From Arbacia lixula (lineage: Eukaryota > Echinodermata > Echinoidea > Arbacioida > Arbaciidae), in assembly GCA_963669155.1 (NCBI GenBank), contig OZ022583.1, positions 16,280,035 through 16,344,034 on the forward strand: DNA of 64,000 nt, in the 5' to 3' direction. This document shows, one piece after another, positions 1 through 13,744 of this stretch; positions within the stretch are counted from its first letter, which is position 1, and every line of letters starts with the position of its first letter. A program made the translations under genes and the position numbers. The notes below the pieces were generated by a model. The model ran no database searches, was not told where the DNA came from, and saw only the letters and a list, made by a program, of their open reading frames with translations.

Positions 1-31
1 ACCCCCTCCTCATATAGAATATATATCATTA

Positions 32-585
32 TATCCCTTCTATGAATATTCATGAGTATTCTGGGAACGTGATTGGTCAATTGATGATCGCAGACTACAA
101 AATAATTTGACTATATCTGCCTCAGCTCCGGATATTTTTCACTATTTTTTCATGGGGAGGACTGCGCATGCTCTATTTACTATTTTCTTCCTTGGCACTA
201 CTGCGCATGCTCTCTACCTGAGCGGGCGTAAATTAGTGTGCGCATGAATGCAGTGCGTGGTGTGTTGCGCATTTACCTGGGATGAACCGATATCGAGACA
301 GAGAAAAAAAAGGCGACATACAACCACATGGTGTTACACAAAGTTTTACTATTTTTTAAATAGTATTTATTAGTTATTGTTTTACAAAAGGGATATAAAA
401 CAAATATACCAAGCATTGAGTTCGAAAGTATAGTGAAAATTATCCATCTTCGGAGGGACTGGCATAAGTTACTATTTTTTCCTCGGGGGCTTCGCCCCTC
501 GGAAAAAATAGTTCTATGCCACTCCCTCCTCAGATAGATAATTTCCACTATACAATCTCACAGCTTGGTATATTTGTATAATATC
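32..585 (-). repeat. Dispersed foldback repeat, left copy
   Basis: This stretch is a near-identical reverse-complement copy of 61776-62361. The match includes a 91-codon open frame (273-548, minus) whose translation differs at only a few residues from the frame at 61841. I recognise no protein family in that frame, so it is probably a by-product of repeat conservation. Inside is an imperfect palindrome (400-577) with arms of about 85 bp and a GC-rich centre around CTTCGCCCC. Its outer ends read ACAAATATACCAAGC and the complement. The flank at 165-260 carries ACTGCGCATGCTCT twice in direct orientation. The outer boundary and target duplication are not resolved. The superfamily is unknown. Confidence 0.7.
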
Positions 586-1630
586 ATTTGACTATACCCC
601 CCCCCCCCTGCTGGAACCCACAAGAGAAAATACACACTTAAACATAATTAATTTTTGCCACTTGCCACTTGCCATACAGCAATCATACTGGGTTATTCCC
701 GTGGTTTCCCAAGTAGTTTTTCAAGAGGGCTGCTGTAGCATTCATGAAGAGTATACATGTGGGCAATACCTTTACCCTAAATAACATTTAGAATAGGTGA
801 GAATACAAAATGAGATGAAAACAGAAACACAAAGCACAAAGAATTATGCTCAAAATGCTATTTTCAGAGTCATACTAGTATTTCTAGCTCCCTGGAAACC
901 ATATGCAGATTGTCTCAGAAGAGAGTCAATGTCCAATAAGCCAGTGCGATCCTGTGAACTTCGCACACTCTCACTTCACCACACAGCGCCATGCAGTATG
1001 CATCGCAATCTCCCATAACACTCTAGCCATGCCGACCAAAACGAAACATTTCTCACTCCCGTATAGCCTCTGTCATAGGCTGTGAGGCATGTTTTTTTTT
1101 TCAGATGGACTTCTGCAACTGCAACTAGGGTCTGTGATATTCCCACTGATTTCTTGCATGTAGAAGCAGTGATAGTCTAGATGTATCGGGACTTGATCAT
1201 GATTGTACCGGTTCGTCAGATAAAAATGGCTCCACAGCCCAGGACCTAGGCTACAACTCCAGTCCCATCCTCACCCCATCACTTTGCATGTTTACATTTT
1301 GATTGCCACCTTCAAAAGTTCATAACACTCGCTTTGACGAGAGAGGAAGCTTACAGCCACGGAAGCTTACAGCCACGGACGACGACGGCAGAAAAAAATT
1401 ACAAATTTGCTTAACTTACGAGGAGCTAGCGTTACGTGCATCTTTGAAATGCAATCGTAGTGGCAAATCCCGGTGGATTTTCTTGCGTGAATGCCATCGA
1501 TGGTTACAAGATAGATGGAGTAGCAGGGAGACGTCCGTGGTAGAGCAGCGTTCCTAAGGCGATCCCATGGGGAATATCAAAATACAAATAGCTTGGAGGA
1601 ATGGGAAAGCATAAATGGAAACAGTCACTC
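586..1630. other. No gene recognised
   Basis: A poly-C run lies at about 598-609. A 16-bp unit (GGAAGCTTACAGCCAC) occurs twice in tandem at 1345-1376. An open frame at 1303-1557 starts with TTG and matches no family I know, so I do not call it a gene. Confidence 0.5.
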
Positions 1631-1935
1631 AGAAAGGGGGATAGAGAGAAAGGAGAGGAAAGGAGAGGAAAGGAGAGGAAAGAAGAGGAAAGAAGAGGAA
1701 AGAAGAGGAAAGAAGAGGAAAGAAGAGGAAAGAAGAGGAAAGGAGAGGAAAAAAGAGGGAAGAAGAGGAAAGAGGAAGGATATAGAAGATGAGAGAGAGA
1801 GAGGAGTGGAAGAGAGAGGGAGAGAGTGGGAGAGAGATGGAGTGGGAGAGAGATGGAGTGGGAGAGAGATGGAGTGGGAGAGAGAGGGAGTGGGAGAGAG
1901 AGGGAGAGAGAGAGAAGATAGGGAATGAATGTTAG
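1631..1935. repeat. Polypurine simple repeat (GAGGAAAG/GAGA)
   Basis: About 300 bp of almost uninterrupted purine on the plus strand, made of AAGAGGAA and GGAGAGGAA units that change to GAGAGTGGGA-type units near 1810. The Ser/Leu/Pro-rich and Glu/Arg-rich open frames spanning it in several frames are products of this composition and are not proteins. Confidence 0.9.
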
Positions 1936-2314
1936 AGAGAAGGGGAGAAAGACAGACAGAGAGAGACTGAGATACTGGGAGAGCGTGACGGACAGACCTA
2001 CAGAGGAGGGGAAGGGGAGGAGAGAAGTTTGACCTCTCATCCAAAAACTTCCATGAACTCTATCGATCACTATAATTCTTCTATAAGTCAGGTTTTTTTT
2101 TTACAAAATGTTACATTTGACCTGCTGAACAGCTACACTGTCCTTTGATGCTACCAAGCCACAGACAATGGTAGCATCAAGGAAGACATAAGTCCTCCAA
2201 ATCAACATCCAAGTTCACGAACCATCAATAGAGCAATATTCAAAAAGTTTGTATACTCAGGCAAGACATTCAGAGATAGTGGAATTGAGACATGAATGGA
2301 ATTCAGACATGGCG

Positions 2315-2506
2315 ATGAGACGAAGAAGCGAGATTGCCAGATCAATGTTCAGGAGCCTGAAGGATATTCTCTGTCACAAGAAACTGAACATCAAGCCATG
2401 ATGCAGAGTCTGGAAATGCTACAAACTAAGGCTGCTGCACGGAGTTGAAACATGGACTCTATGTAAGGAGACACAGTGATGAATTGAAGCTATTGAAAGT
2501 GTGGTA
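2315..2506 (+). pseudogene. Non-LTR retrotransposon reverse transcriptase C-terminal remnant, part 1
   Basis: Reading the plus strand from the ATG at 2315 gives a decayed stretch resembling the region just downstream of the RT domain in CR1/RTE/Jockey-type elements. Telltale pieces are RSEIARSMFRSLKDIL, then KLNIKP followed by a stop, then LLHGVETWTLCKE, which matches the widespread LLYGCETWTL motif. At least three in-frame stops show it is dead. The frame breaks at 2507 where a TTAA-type MITE begins, and a plausible continuation resumes at 3041. The clade is not determined. Confidence 0.75.
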
Positions 2507-3040
2507 CTAAAGATTGTCCGTCCCTTTTGCAAGCTTAAAATTTGAAATCATCTATAACGAACATAAATTGAAGAAAGTGTGATTCAAGACCATTTCTAAG
2601 AATATAGCATGTTGAAGCTTTCTGTGTATCGGTATGTAAAAATTTCAGCCGTTAAATTTCAAACCGTCTTTTTTCGTACTACGAAAAAAGTATTAGTCTT
2701 TGTTACAGTATCTATGTGGTTATTATGCATGTGTGAAATCCTAATTTTATGAGTAATTACCAAACTTTGGAAATGATTCCTTCTTTAAAACAATTATTTT
2801 TCATAATGCGTTTTATGATTTAATAAACAGATTAATCAATAAAGCAGATAATTCAACACAAACTGTTAAGAGCCTGAGGTAAAGACCATTAATTAAACAT
2901 TGTTTACATGCATTATTTGAATTTTACACTACGTAGCAGTTTCAAATTATGAATATACAGCTTGCTAACACTTCTTTATATGTTTTGCCAATGTTTTGAT
3001 GTTTTTGTGGTGATCTGAAAAAGGGACGGGCTGTCTTTAA
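2507..3040. mobile_element. TTAA-flanked MITE, family A copy 1
   Basis: A 534-bp non-coding element. The left end reads CTAA-AGATTGTCCGTCCCTTTT and the right end reads AAAAGGGACGGGCTGTC-TTTAA, giving terminal inverted repeats of about 20 bp. It is highly similar along its whole length to 8126-8635, for example in ATAGCATGTTGAAGCTTTCT and the TTTTTTCGTACTACGAAAAA palindrome. TTAA at the borders suggests piggyBac-type target choice, with the left TTAA mutated to CTAA. It interrupts a non-LTR RT remnant. No transposase is present. Confidence 0.8.
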
Positions 3041-3112
3041 GGAGACTGCAGAGAATAAGCTGGATAATGAAAATAGAAAGAACTCGAAAGAACTGATCCA
3101 AAGAGCTAGTAG
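3041..3112 (+). pseudogene. Non-LTR retrotransposon remnant, part 2
   Basis: Directly after the MITE, a plus-strand frame reads RRLQRISWIMKIERTRKN and then a stop. This resembles the segment that follows the ETWTL motif in these elements (consensus RRMLRISW followed by a helix with VL.R). It is probably the continuation of 2315-2506, offset by one nucleotide. The similarity fades after about 3110. Confidence 0.6.
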
Positions 3113-4995
3113 AGAGAGGGAGATGTTTAAGACTGTACAGACTGTACAGTTTGTAGATGCCAGAAGTGTTAAAAGAAATCTGCACACCCTAAAGGTGCTG
3201 TAAACGCTAATGTAAAGCGCATAGGGAACCTTTATGGTCATAATGCGCTATATAACCTTCAGTCATTATCATTAATATCATTACAAATAGAGATTGCTCG
3301 AAGGTACATTATTAAAATGAATGGGCCTGGCTGCAGTCGACTTATCATTCTTTCTTTCTCTAACTCGTTTGGGACAGAAAAGCGGAGAATGAAAGAACAA
3401 CTAGACTTGTGAGTACTAGATTATTTCCTTTGAATTTGAATAAACTATGACCAAAAGCATAAAAGCCAGGCTAGCACAGGCTGGTCGCCACTCATTATGC
3501 AAATTTATGTTGATTTAAGTATTATTGACTGTTATTTATGCTAATAAAATACTATTGCCCGCTATTCATGAAAATAAAAGTACTATCAACTACTATTAAA
3601 TGCAAATCAGGTACTTTTGCCAGGATGGTGGTATCTAGTTCATGCCTGTCAACCAATCAGATAACAAGATTATCAAGATGAGGTATATAAAATTCATCAG
3701 TATGAAATATGATATCACTCAAGGTATAATTCATGTCTTCAACAACATCCTGAAATAATCTCCTATGCAAGGCATGTTCCCCATGCAAAGTGACTTAACC
3801 CTGAGGGCAGGGTACAACATAGCACTTGTACACATTTTCTCAGTGGACGACGCTCCAATAACACAGTAGGCGGCACTGGCGAATTTTTAATGAGGGATGC
3901 AAATCTTATTCTGACATAATACATGACCTACCATCCATCAGCAGCATTGCACCATTGCGGATACCCTACCGCTGTCCTTTCACTAGGGACCTTGTTCTCA
4001 CTATAAATTTTAATATTCACCATCAGTTTGACGTTTTTGCAAAAAAAATAGTTAAAGATGAGGGGTAAACACCAATAGACAGGTCTGTTATCAATGAATG
4101 CTACTCTTTTTAAAAAATTTTATTTCAGGATACCAGGAAGGAATCATCTAAAAACGATGAAATTAAAATGACGAAAATTCAGACCCAATGATGATTGCAG
4201 AACAGTTCTGACATTATTACGACCTGTAATCATTAACACTTCAACCCTTCAACACCTCATGGTCCATAGCAATGTATCACAAACTAGTGTAAGTGAGGCA
4301 GTGCTTCGTTCTCACAACTATATAATTAGCCAGCTTGAGATTCTTACAGAATTATTTAAGTCCTCTATCATGATCACGGTGCTTATAGTGTAAACACTGT
4401 CATATAGAATAGTAATGTGTTATTAGTGTGAGCACAACCAAATTTGCACTGCACGTTACCCGGATATCAGTTTTCATGAAGCCCCTCTTAATCCATCACA
4501 AAAATATACAGAGCCCAGAAGTAAGCCCATTACGAGATACCAATAAACACCATCTAATGCCTCTCACAATCCTGATGGAGTGTTGTATGTATCACAATAG
4601 AAACACAGCCCAATATGCAATAGCATCAATAGGAGTAATATTACAGTGTTAACACAGGCCCTCTAGATGGAGAGGATAATTGACTGCGGATGTATGCAGG
4701 AGAAGTGTAAGACGATGCCGGCAGAGGCTCCCCTCTGGAAATGCTTGACTTGGATTTCTGAATTCTGGAGATAAATTATACACGGCGTGATCCATGGCTT
4801 TCGCCAAACCTAGGTTCAGTGACTCTCCTTGTGAGTTGAAAATGATAAAATATCTCCATTTTTCACCGTTAATGCAACTGTCATTCGATTTAAAAGGAGA
4901 TTGCTTTCTCATTTTGGGGGGGGGGGGGGGTTAAAGATGCGATGTCAGAAATACCACCATTACTCTCACACTAATACGGAGGCAGCCACACTATA
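3113..4995. other. No gene recognised
   Basis: AT-rich sequence without a recognisable coding region. A poly-G run occurs at about 4916-4930. Short open frames here match nothing known to me. Confidence 0.5.
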
Positions 4996-5275
4996 GGGGT
5001 CTCTTCATTAGCCCGATGTGGGCGAAATAGTGAGCTTGTTCCGATCGGGTTAGCTAGCCAGATCACGAAATAGCTAGCTATTTGCGTCTGCATTAGCCAG
5101 ATCAGACGAAATAGCTAGCTATTTGGTCGAGAAAATTTCCCAAGAAATCTTGGGCGAGATGGAGCTAGCTCGAGCTAGTTTGCGAATTAGCTCAAGCTAG
5201 CTCGGAGCATCTTCATTAGCCTGAAAATTTTCCGACTTCGGCATGCATCAGCGTGTACAAAGCATTGTTTACGTT
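4996..5275. mobile_element. GCTAGC-rich inverted-repeat MITE, truncated copy
   Basis: The sequence matches the left half of the element at 16607-17114, starting with GGGGTCTCTTCATTAGCCCGA. It carries many GCTAGCTATTT and GAGCTAGCTCGAGCTAG words. Similarity continues through GGCATGCATCAGCG and GCATTGTTTAC and then stops. No right terminal repeat was found, so this is a partial copy. Confidence 0.7.
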
Positions 5276-8125
5276 GACCACTACAACTGCACAGAGACAG
5301 AGTGACAAGCAGACAACAAGTCTTCCGCACAATAGGTGCGATCTATGGAAAAGACTACCGACGATGAGAAACACTCCACACAATCCATGCAACGTTAGAT
5401 GGAGAACACACCTAAAGAAAGTAACGTAAACAACGTAAAGAAAGTAGAGGACGCCCACTACGCATTGGAGATGCTTCTGACAAAGAAACGCGCAGAGTTA
5501 AACCCCCACGCACGTAATTTTTCTTTTTGTGGTATGTTTTGTTATTTCTTTGCATGTTTGGTAAGTTATGCAGTTCACTGTAACTCCTGTGTTTATATAT
5601 GTAATGGGACCATACCAACAAGCATGCATGCTTATTTTGCTTCCCCCACAAAATTGCAAATTTGCATCATTGTGCAGTTTTTCTACATCTCGTTTTTTCT
5701 AGGTGGAATAAAAATAAATTGAATACTTACAACAACCATGCATATAAGTATCTTGAAATCAAATAAAAATGTGGCCCTTGGTCACGGCAGAACGGCATTC
5801 CATTTATTACGAGTTATGTAGTCCTTACCACTTCTAACCCTAACCCATAACATAATAAGTTAAGGGATAGGAAATAAGAAGGTTGTATCATATTAACGTT
5901 TCATCATGGGCCGTTTTCCACTCAATGTGCAGCACAATGTGGCAAATGGACGTTAGAATCTAGGGCGACGTGACAGTGATTGAGGTTTTGGGCTGGAGGG
6001 ACACCTTACTCTACTCTTAAGAACAGGAGGAGTCGGGGGTGAAGCAGGTATCTGGTGACATCAACATCCCTCCTCCAACTGCCTGAGATAAGCCAAGCGT
6101 GCCACCCCGCGTTGGATTACCTGCTAATGTTGTCTTTGTTTCTCACATCGTCCGTCACTGCAGCATTTGCACCATGAGGGCTAGCTACTACTTGCGCATG
6201 CAACTACGAATCTGTGTAGCAAAACTGGGTGAATATGAGCAATGTTTGGCCCATTTACATTACCATTAGCATGAAGATGTGCAGTAAGCCAATGAATTTT
6301 TCAAGGCCTGGTAATGTAAGGATTCAATGACAATGTTATACAGCAAATCCCATCTAAGGCAACATTCTGTATGGCACAGCATTGTTAACCATGATATTGA
6401 GAATTTGTCAAAAATATGGTCAAAATGCACAGACATAAACAAAATTCTTGAATGGGCCATTTTAATGGATTCTTCTCGGCAAATATTGAATACAGTGTTA
6501 CACTTATATACAAAAATCCAGTGAACCAGTTTTAAAATTAATTTATATTAATCTCTGGTAGAACTATTTAACCCTGGGAAGATTTTGTTCTCGCAATGGA
6601 ATGCTAAAACATGTCCAAATTTGATCAAAATTTTGTCTTGTCACCAACTGAATACCAGAGATGGGCCAGTCGGCAGGGTCGTCAAATTTCACCATTCTTC
6701 CTAGTTGGAACCCACAAATTCATGCATACTTTCTCACAAATAAAGAGGTCAAATCAATACTGAGAAGAAGACAATTTAGTGCTCTATATCTCACTTTCTT
6801 GTCCAACCTTTTACCCGTCTGCTCCCCCCCCCTCCCTCACTCTCCCTCCTCCCCCCCCCCCCCTCACTCTCTCTCCCTCCATATCTCTCGCTCTGAATCA
6901 CTCTACTCCACCAGCACTTAGGCAACAAATGATGACTTCTGTATTTGTTCACCTTTTAAAAAATTCTCCATTTATGATGAGCCTGAAAAGTGGTGGAAGA
7001 AGCTTTGGTATGATGAATTTAGGTCTGATAGGTACATATTTAAAATCTAGTCCTGATAACAAAAAGGAAATGTTTGTGTAAAAGGTTCGTGTTCTGCATA
7101 TTGAATTGAATCTCCATCAACATGCTTCTAATACTACGATAGGACAGAAGGACCATCCATCATTTTTGCCAGACACATTGTAATGTACATGGCTTATATA
7201 CAGACACTATCATAGAGTACCAAAGTGGTGTCATCATATGTGCATGTTGTCAAGACAATTGGCTCTAAACAAACTCACTCCAGCGAGAGGTGTAGCGGTC
7301 CGATACTGTCTATCAGGCTAGTCACTGCTGCTTGCTCTACCCGTATTGTTAGAACCAGTTGTCTTGATAATAACGCTCAAATGACATCACACTTCGGAAC
7401 TCTATTGATTATGACAATTTGTAAATTTGGGAGGGGGGGGGGGAGACGATCTAAAATAGTTTTGAACTTTACATCTCATCTCAGTGACACAAAGACCAGA
7501 AAATAAAGACATCATTCTGAAGTGAGACCAATACCTCAGTATCCTAACTACCAAATCTCTGTTTGCTGCTTAATTGCACCTTGTTAATTTGTCAAATAAA
7601 TTCCTATCCACATTCAAACAACCCCTTAGGACCACCCAATCTGAGTCATGGTTAATAACTCCTCACAAGGCCTACTCACAACACAACGGGCTTGTTTGAG
7701 AGGTAACACCAAATACAGACTTGACCGGTTTGTTGACCATCCTATTCTATGCTGGTGAAGAGTGTGGGAAAGCTTTAAAGAGGGGAGATGGTGATTTAAT
7801 AATGGTTCCCTTTGTGCTTTGATATCTAATAGTACCACACCTCTTCCTTATTGGTGGGATTAAATGAGTGAATGGGCACAACAAAAACATGAGGTCTCAC
7901 AATTGTCTTTCCTTGAATGACACAAGATCTGTACATATAGGTCAAAGCTTTCAGATTTCAGACATCTCATCCTATTAAGTCATGAAAAACATTCAAGCTA
8001 AATTCGAACAGTCCTTTGTCCATCATTAACCTGCAACTGTTACTTGCAATTTAAAAGGACAGGAAAAGGATGGCTTTATCGCAAAAAAAAAATGATTGAC
8101 CCAATGAAAGAAATCCCCAAGGTGC
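5276..8125. other. No gene recognised
   Basis: Holds a pyrimidine/poly-C stretch at about 6818-6890 and a G run near 7431-7442. Open frames on both strands (for example 5399-5722) have no recognisable domain. Confidence 0.5.
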
Positions 8126-8635
8126 TTAAAGATTGTCCGTCCCTTTTGCAAGCTTAAAATTTTAAATCGTCTATCACGATCATAAATTGAAGAAAGCGTG
8201 ATTCAAGACCATTTCTAAGAATATAGCATGTTGAAGCTTTCTGTATATGTAAAAAATTTCAGCCATTAAATTTCAAACCGACTTTTTTCGTACTACAAAA
8301 AAAGTATTAGTCTTTGTTACATTATCTATGTGGTTATTGTGCATGTGTAAAATCCTAATTTTATGAGTAATTATTCCTTCTATAGAACAATTTTTGTCAT
8401 AATGCATTTTATGATTTAATAAACAGATTAATTAATAAAGCAGATATTTCAACACAAACTACTAAGAGCCTGAGGTAAAGACTATTACTATTACGTTTTT
8501 TATGTGCATTATTTGAATTTTACACTACGTATCAGTTTCAAATTGTGAATATACAGCTTGCTAACACTTCTCTACACGTTTTGCCAATGTTTCGATGGTT
8601 TTGTGGTGATCTGAAAAAGGACGGACTGTCTTTAA
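8126..8635. mobile_element. TTAA-flanked MITE, family A copy 2
   Basis: A second copy of the element at 2507-3040, 510 bp long. TTAA is intact at both ends (8126-8129 and 8632-8635), next to the inverted repeats AAGATTGTCCGTCCCTTTT and AAAAAGGACGGACTGTCTT. A deletion near 8370 accounts for part of the length difference. Non-coding. Confidence 0.85.
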
Positions 8636-11600
8636 ATTGCCTCTTGCCATGTATTCAACATAGTAAACGGAAAGTCTTTCTAAAATATAAATAAAAGATC
8701 ATACGATTCCTCCAGAAAAAAGGGGCTGCAAGCAGCTTGTTGGGAGGGGCCCAGCGGGTATCTGTCCACCTAACTGGGCCCACTTGATATGCTTGAGGTG
8801 AATGTAGGAAGCAGCCTCCTACAATTCATACTCCATCGCAGATACATGTTCGCTCTAACACAACAATTTACTACAGCATTCTAGTTTTACAGCATATACA
8901 TGTACTATCCGTCATAAAACTGCACGGTCAATGCACCTTTCTAATACATGGAGAGTACACACTTGTCCTTATCAATGCATTTTTAAAGTTAATTCATTTT
9001 AATGGATTCTGAATAAATGATTTGTATTGATCACCAAAATTTCTACAAATTTCTCACATGGAGATTTATGGCGAGAATGCCGAGTTATTTCAAGGACCAC
9101 CGGTAACCCAAGCAACGGTGTCAAATCATCCATAACAACTATGATTTATTGCTTGGTACAAGAATCTTCTCAAGGAGGAGGACATATTTGTCAGTTGAGA
9201 GGTTGTGAATCATGCAGGGAGATGGGAAAGTAGAGAGTGGAGACGTTGGACAAGGTGAGGACAAATGGGGAGGGGAAGAGAATGAACGTTGGGATGGAGA
9301 GAGGAAATGGGGAAAAGCTGGGGGAGACCAAAAGTATGTAAGGGAACATTTATGAAATACAAATGAGGGGAGAGACAGAAAAACAAAATATGCGAGAGAG
9401 ACTGATGGATGGATAGGCAGACATACATACAAGCCTGTACAGACAGGAAAGTACAGTCAAGCCATGAGAAATGATGAGGCACAGAAAAGAGAGGCTCATG
9501 TAGAGAAAATGATGAATGATGCTGAGAAAGAAAGCCTGAAATACAGCTGAACAAACCAGTAATCCCTAAAGCGACCATACAACAGACAAACAGACAGACA
9601 AACAGAAGAGAGGAAAGGAGGAGTGATATAGATGATAGATTTGAAGCATGACGGAAGAGACGTACCAAGACATGGCCAGGCACATATCTCATTTTCCTGT
9701 TTTTTTCGCCCTATGCAACATGACACCCCTAGAAATGTCAAGAGCCAGTATGAGAGATCACACAGCAAAAATAGCATCTCCGTATTCACAGACTTTTCTT
9801 ACAGAAGATGCACAATGAAATAGAGGAGCTGCTTGAGAGAGAGCTTGGAGAGAGATATTTCCTCTTGTTGTGTGTTCAAATCATGATTCACACATGATGG
9901 TTGGTGAGGAAAAAAGGAGAATTAAGGAGCAAGTAAAAGACATAAAAAATGAATGAAAAAATACCACTTGATGTTTAATCCCCAATATGTTATCATCCAA
10001 AGTTCAGGTAATGTGCAATAATGGGGAAATACAGACTGGACTGTGATTATTCACACAATCTGCTGTAAAATTGTTGGAGACTTTAACTGCAGCTTCAGCA
10101 TGAGCTGACACCCTTCTCGTCAGAAAAGAAAATCACAGAAACCGAAAACATCATAAAATCACCATTAACATTCTCTTTAATCTCCGAGCAGCTCTCCAAA
10201 AGCAGAAAGGATCAGGAAATCTATCTATCAAGAAGTAATTGAGAAAGAAATAACCACAATATACCCCAGCAGCGCAGAACCAACAAGAAGAAAATTTGTT
10301 TTTCAGTAATCAAAGGAAACTAACAACAGCTTGTATCACAGAATTTATAGTAATTATTTGTAAGGTGCCTATTCACACTTATAAAAAGCATTCCAACTTC
10401 CAGCACACTTTTCTTCCGAATGCCAACATATCAGGAATAGAAAAAGGATACAAAGGATGATTACATCCGCACCCTCCTGGGTGATAAAAGGTGGTGATAA
10501 AAGGTTGTCCAAAGCGTGTTAGACTGCTAATAGGATCCCCATCTTCCTAATCAGATTGTCTCCTTTGCACTCCAAGGCAGGATAGGATTGGTATCAATGG
10601 TTAATTCCTTGGTACTATTCCATAAGCTTCTTCCAACATCATGAGTGCCTGTAAGTAATTCCATCTCCTTCAATTCAATCCGTAAGGATGGATGGAACAC
10701 AAGCACAAGAACGTGGCATGACTTCTGCAGATGTCGCTATCCTGTGGGTTTTTGACACTGTTTCATTGAATCCTTTGTATGTTCCGCAGGGCCGCTCAAA
10801 AACCTCCAATTAATCATGATAAAAGGCTCTTTGGCACATTAAATCCTTGACAACATCTTGGTCAATCCACACAGAGCAAGACTTTTTACGGGAAACTGAG
10901 ATTTTGTTTATTGGAAGTTGTTCAAAATAAGCAGAGTTCTTATGTGTATGTTTATACACATGTATGAGTCCAGTTTGCGTCATCCATGCAATCCAAAGCC
11001 AGTAGCCAAAATTACATAAAGATACAATAGGGGTAATGATCTTAATGTTCTGACCAATAATGGAGCCATCTAACACAAGTTCCGAATGGAAAGTAGCCTC
11101 TCAGAAAGCTGGGGTTGGCAACACCTTTGCAATGTTGTCAGGAAGGGGGAGGGGGGGGGGGATTTCCCGAGCAACAACTCACACAGGTTATGTTATCCCA
11201 CAAGGACTTGTAGATTGATAAATGTAATATTGGGAGCCTCAGGGACCATCTTTTAATTCTCAATGCTACTAACTGTCCCCTAGAGACTGTCACTTTCAAT
11301 CAAAACAGCAACTGAAATCCAAATATTCATATCTCAATAACAATAACCATACATAGGTCTGAAGTTGACAACAGTAAATGTGGCAAATATGCTATCTCTC
11401 ATCAGCATTTCATGATGCATTTCTAGTCCTAGAAGATAAATTTCCCAAGAATGCAATCACGATGAAACAAATGGAAGATGATCCACTGCCAGTAGTTTGT
11501 TCTCCTGGCGCGAGTCATACTATTTCATGTATTTTCCACAGATAACAAGATAACAATGCACCATGTTTCAAATCAAGACAAAGGTTTGCAGCAGCTCAAA

Positions 11601-13740
11601 AGTCCAATGCTCTATGTATACAAACACATGTTCACATCCACAGGAGTCACAGGACTTTTGTTACCAACATCATTGTAACAGATAATATCCAATAGCTGAA
11701 TCCCGTTCATCCCAGTGAAAGTGATAATCCTGCATTTCATCCCCAACATCCGGGGAAAACAAGAGTATGTACCATAGACGGCTCAAACACTTTACAGTTT
11801 CTTCAAAACATTACAATGTCCACCGTGGTCAGCCAAACACAGACTGAAGAAGAGAACGTCTCTGACATTAACAGTTTCTTCAAGATATTACATGTCCACT
11901 GTGGTCAGCCATACACAGATGGGAGGAGAGCAATCGATAACCACCTGTTGTGTGTTGGTCCGTTGGGCAGTTGGTCAGTAACACCGGGTTAGAGCCCCAT
12001 ACACACCGCCCACATATATTGATGTATTTACAGGGCCTATTGTGTCTGGTCATTCGCCCATACTTCCACACTTTCTCCCTACACTTTTCTCCTGAAGGTC
12101 CATTGAATGATATTTACATTCCTGCTGACACATGTGCTTTCCTGTCCTATGGACGAGTGTAAACATCGAAGGGTGAGCGTCTGTCCGGCCGCACTTGGCC
12201 TGTAAACCCCCTTGAATACTCTACTCTCATAGAACATAGGTGTAAGGCGTATGCATCACTCACATCCAAGATATGCAGGATTCATATTAGTCAAACAACA
12301 AAACAGAGAACTCACACATGTCAGGACAGGTAGTCTTCCTTTTCAAACTGATGCATCACTTTCAACTGCATTTTTTTCTCATAAATCTGTTTATGGTAAA
12401 GTTATTGATATTTTAATCAACTCATCTCTTTTGGATATCTGAGTTATTACAGAAACTTATTATTCCTAAAATCTCTTCAAAATCTATTGATCGCCTTAAT
12501 TCCATATAGGTCAGTTTCCCATTCTACTATTGTGAGGGAATTTGTTATAGAGTATTTTGTCCCTTTTCCGTAGTATTTATGCAATTTAAAAAATTTTGAC
12601 CAGCAAAAGGGCTATCTTGCCTTTAAACTGAAAGACTTACTTGTGTGAACTTGTGTGAACCACATCAGCTTTCATCAGATTACAAGCAATATTTGGGTGG
12701 CATGGGACTTTGGAACAACAAAGAACAAAGACAGTTACTCGAGCTTGACTCTTACTTAAATAAGCTCCTTGTACCTTAAACCTTCCTTTAAACGCGGGGA
12801 AATGAATGAACACAGTTAGGAATTCCATTCTCTCTTCTTTACAGACAAAACTGAAAGGGTGCCATTATGTTCTTTTCAAACATTATTCTCCTTTGGGGGG
12901 TTGCAGAGCTAGGCTTTATTGATTCAGTACTAAGAAGAGGATAGGGGAGTAGTTGTCAGCACAGTCCAGGGATCTTGAAATTGAGCCTTGACACAAAGAA
13001 TGGCATTAGGGAGTGAGGAGAGAGAGTGAGGGAGTGGGTTCTTAGCTCATTAAGAGGGACTTCATTAGAAAGATGGAATAAGTGTTCAAGTACATGTACG
13101 AGTCAGAGGAGAATACTTCTGCGTGGAAGCATTTTAAATGGTATGGGATTGGAATCATGCAGGTGATATGATGCTAAAATAGAATTTGTTGGTTTTGTTG
13201 CAGTGTATGACTGAGCAAGATGGGACTCATATACATGTAGGTGATATGATGCGAAAATGGAATTCACTGGTTTTACTGTGGTGTATGCCTCAGTTGCTCG
13301 TTCATCCCTTTGTTCCTCAACTCAAATATTATCAAAGACAACAGTGGAAATAGAGAAATACAAGTAAAAGAGAAAGAGGAATGTTGAGCCTCATCATTCA
13401 GCCTGCAGATTTTAAGGGCACTATTTTTTGGAAGCGAGATTGTGGTTGCCTTTGAAAACATCTCTTGCTGTGCAAAGTGAGCTCTGCGTTCAGGGGAGCT
13501 GACAGGAGGAATTTTCTCAGAATTTCATCTCTATATTAATATACATTATTTTTTTTTCTCTCTTCTTCCTTTCTATCCCAATAAACTATTTCCCCTCAGA
13601 GTGTTATTCCTTCCATACACGCTGTCAGAGTATTTAAAACAAAACACAAATATGGCAACATTTCATCAGAAAAACCAGCATTCCCTTGACCTAACCACCA
13701 ATGATGAGAGATACATGTACATTCTCTGTCATTGTCTCTT
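8636..13740. other. No gene recognised
   Basis: No coding region is recognised. A G run lies at about 11150-11161. Positions 12604-12632 (AAAAGGGCTATCTTGCCTTTAA) resemble the right end of the TTAA-type elements, but no matching left end was found. The open frames at 9210-9692 and 9139-9432 are composition-driven. Confidence 0.45.
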
Positions 13741-13744
13741 TCTT

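Noticed and set aside
1303-1557. 84-codon frame with protein-like composition
   Set aside because: It lacks an ATG start, crosses a 16-bp tandem duplication and matches no family I know.
1504-2070. 188-codon Leu/Ser/Pro-rich open frame on the minus strand
   Set aside because: It is a translation of the polypurine/polypyrimidine repeat at 1631-1935; parallel frames of similar length exist on both strands.
12604-12632. AAAAGGGCTATCTTGCCTTTAA as the right end of another TTAA MITE
   Set aside because: No matching left end or internal similarity to the other copies was found.
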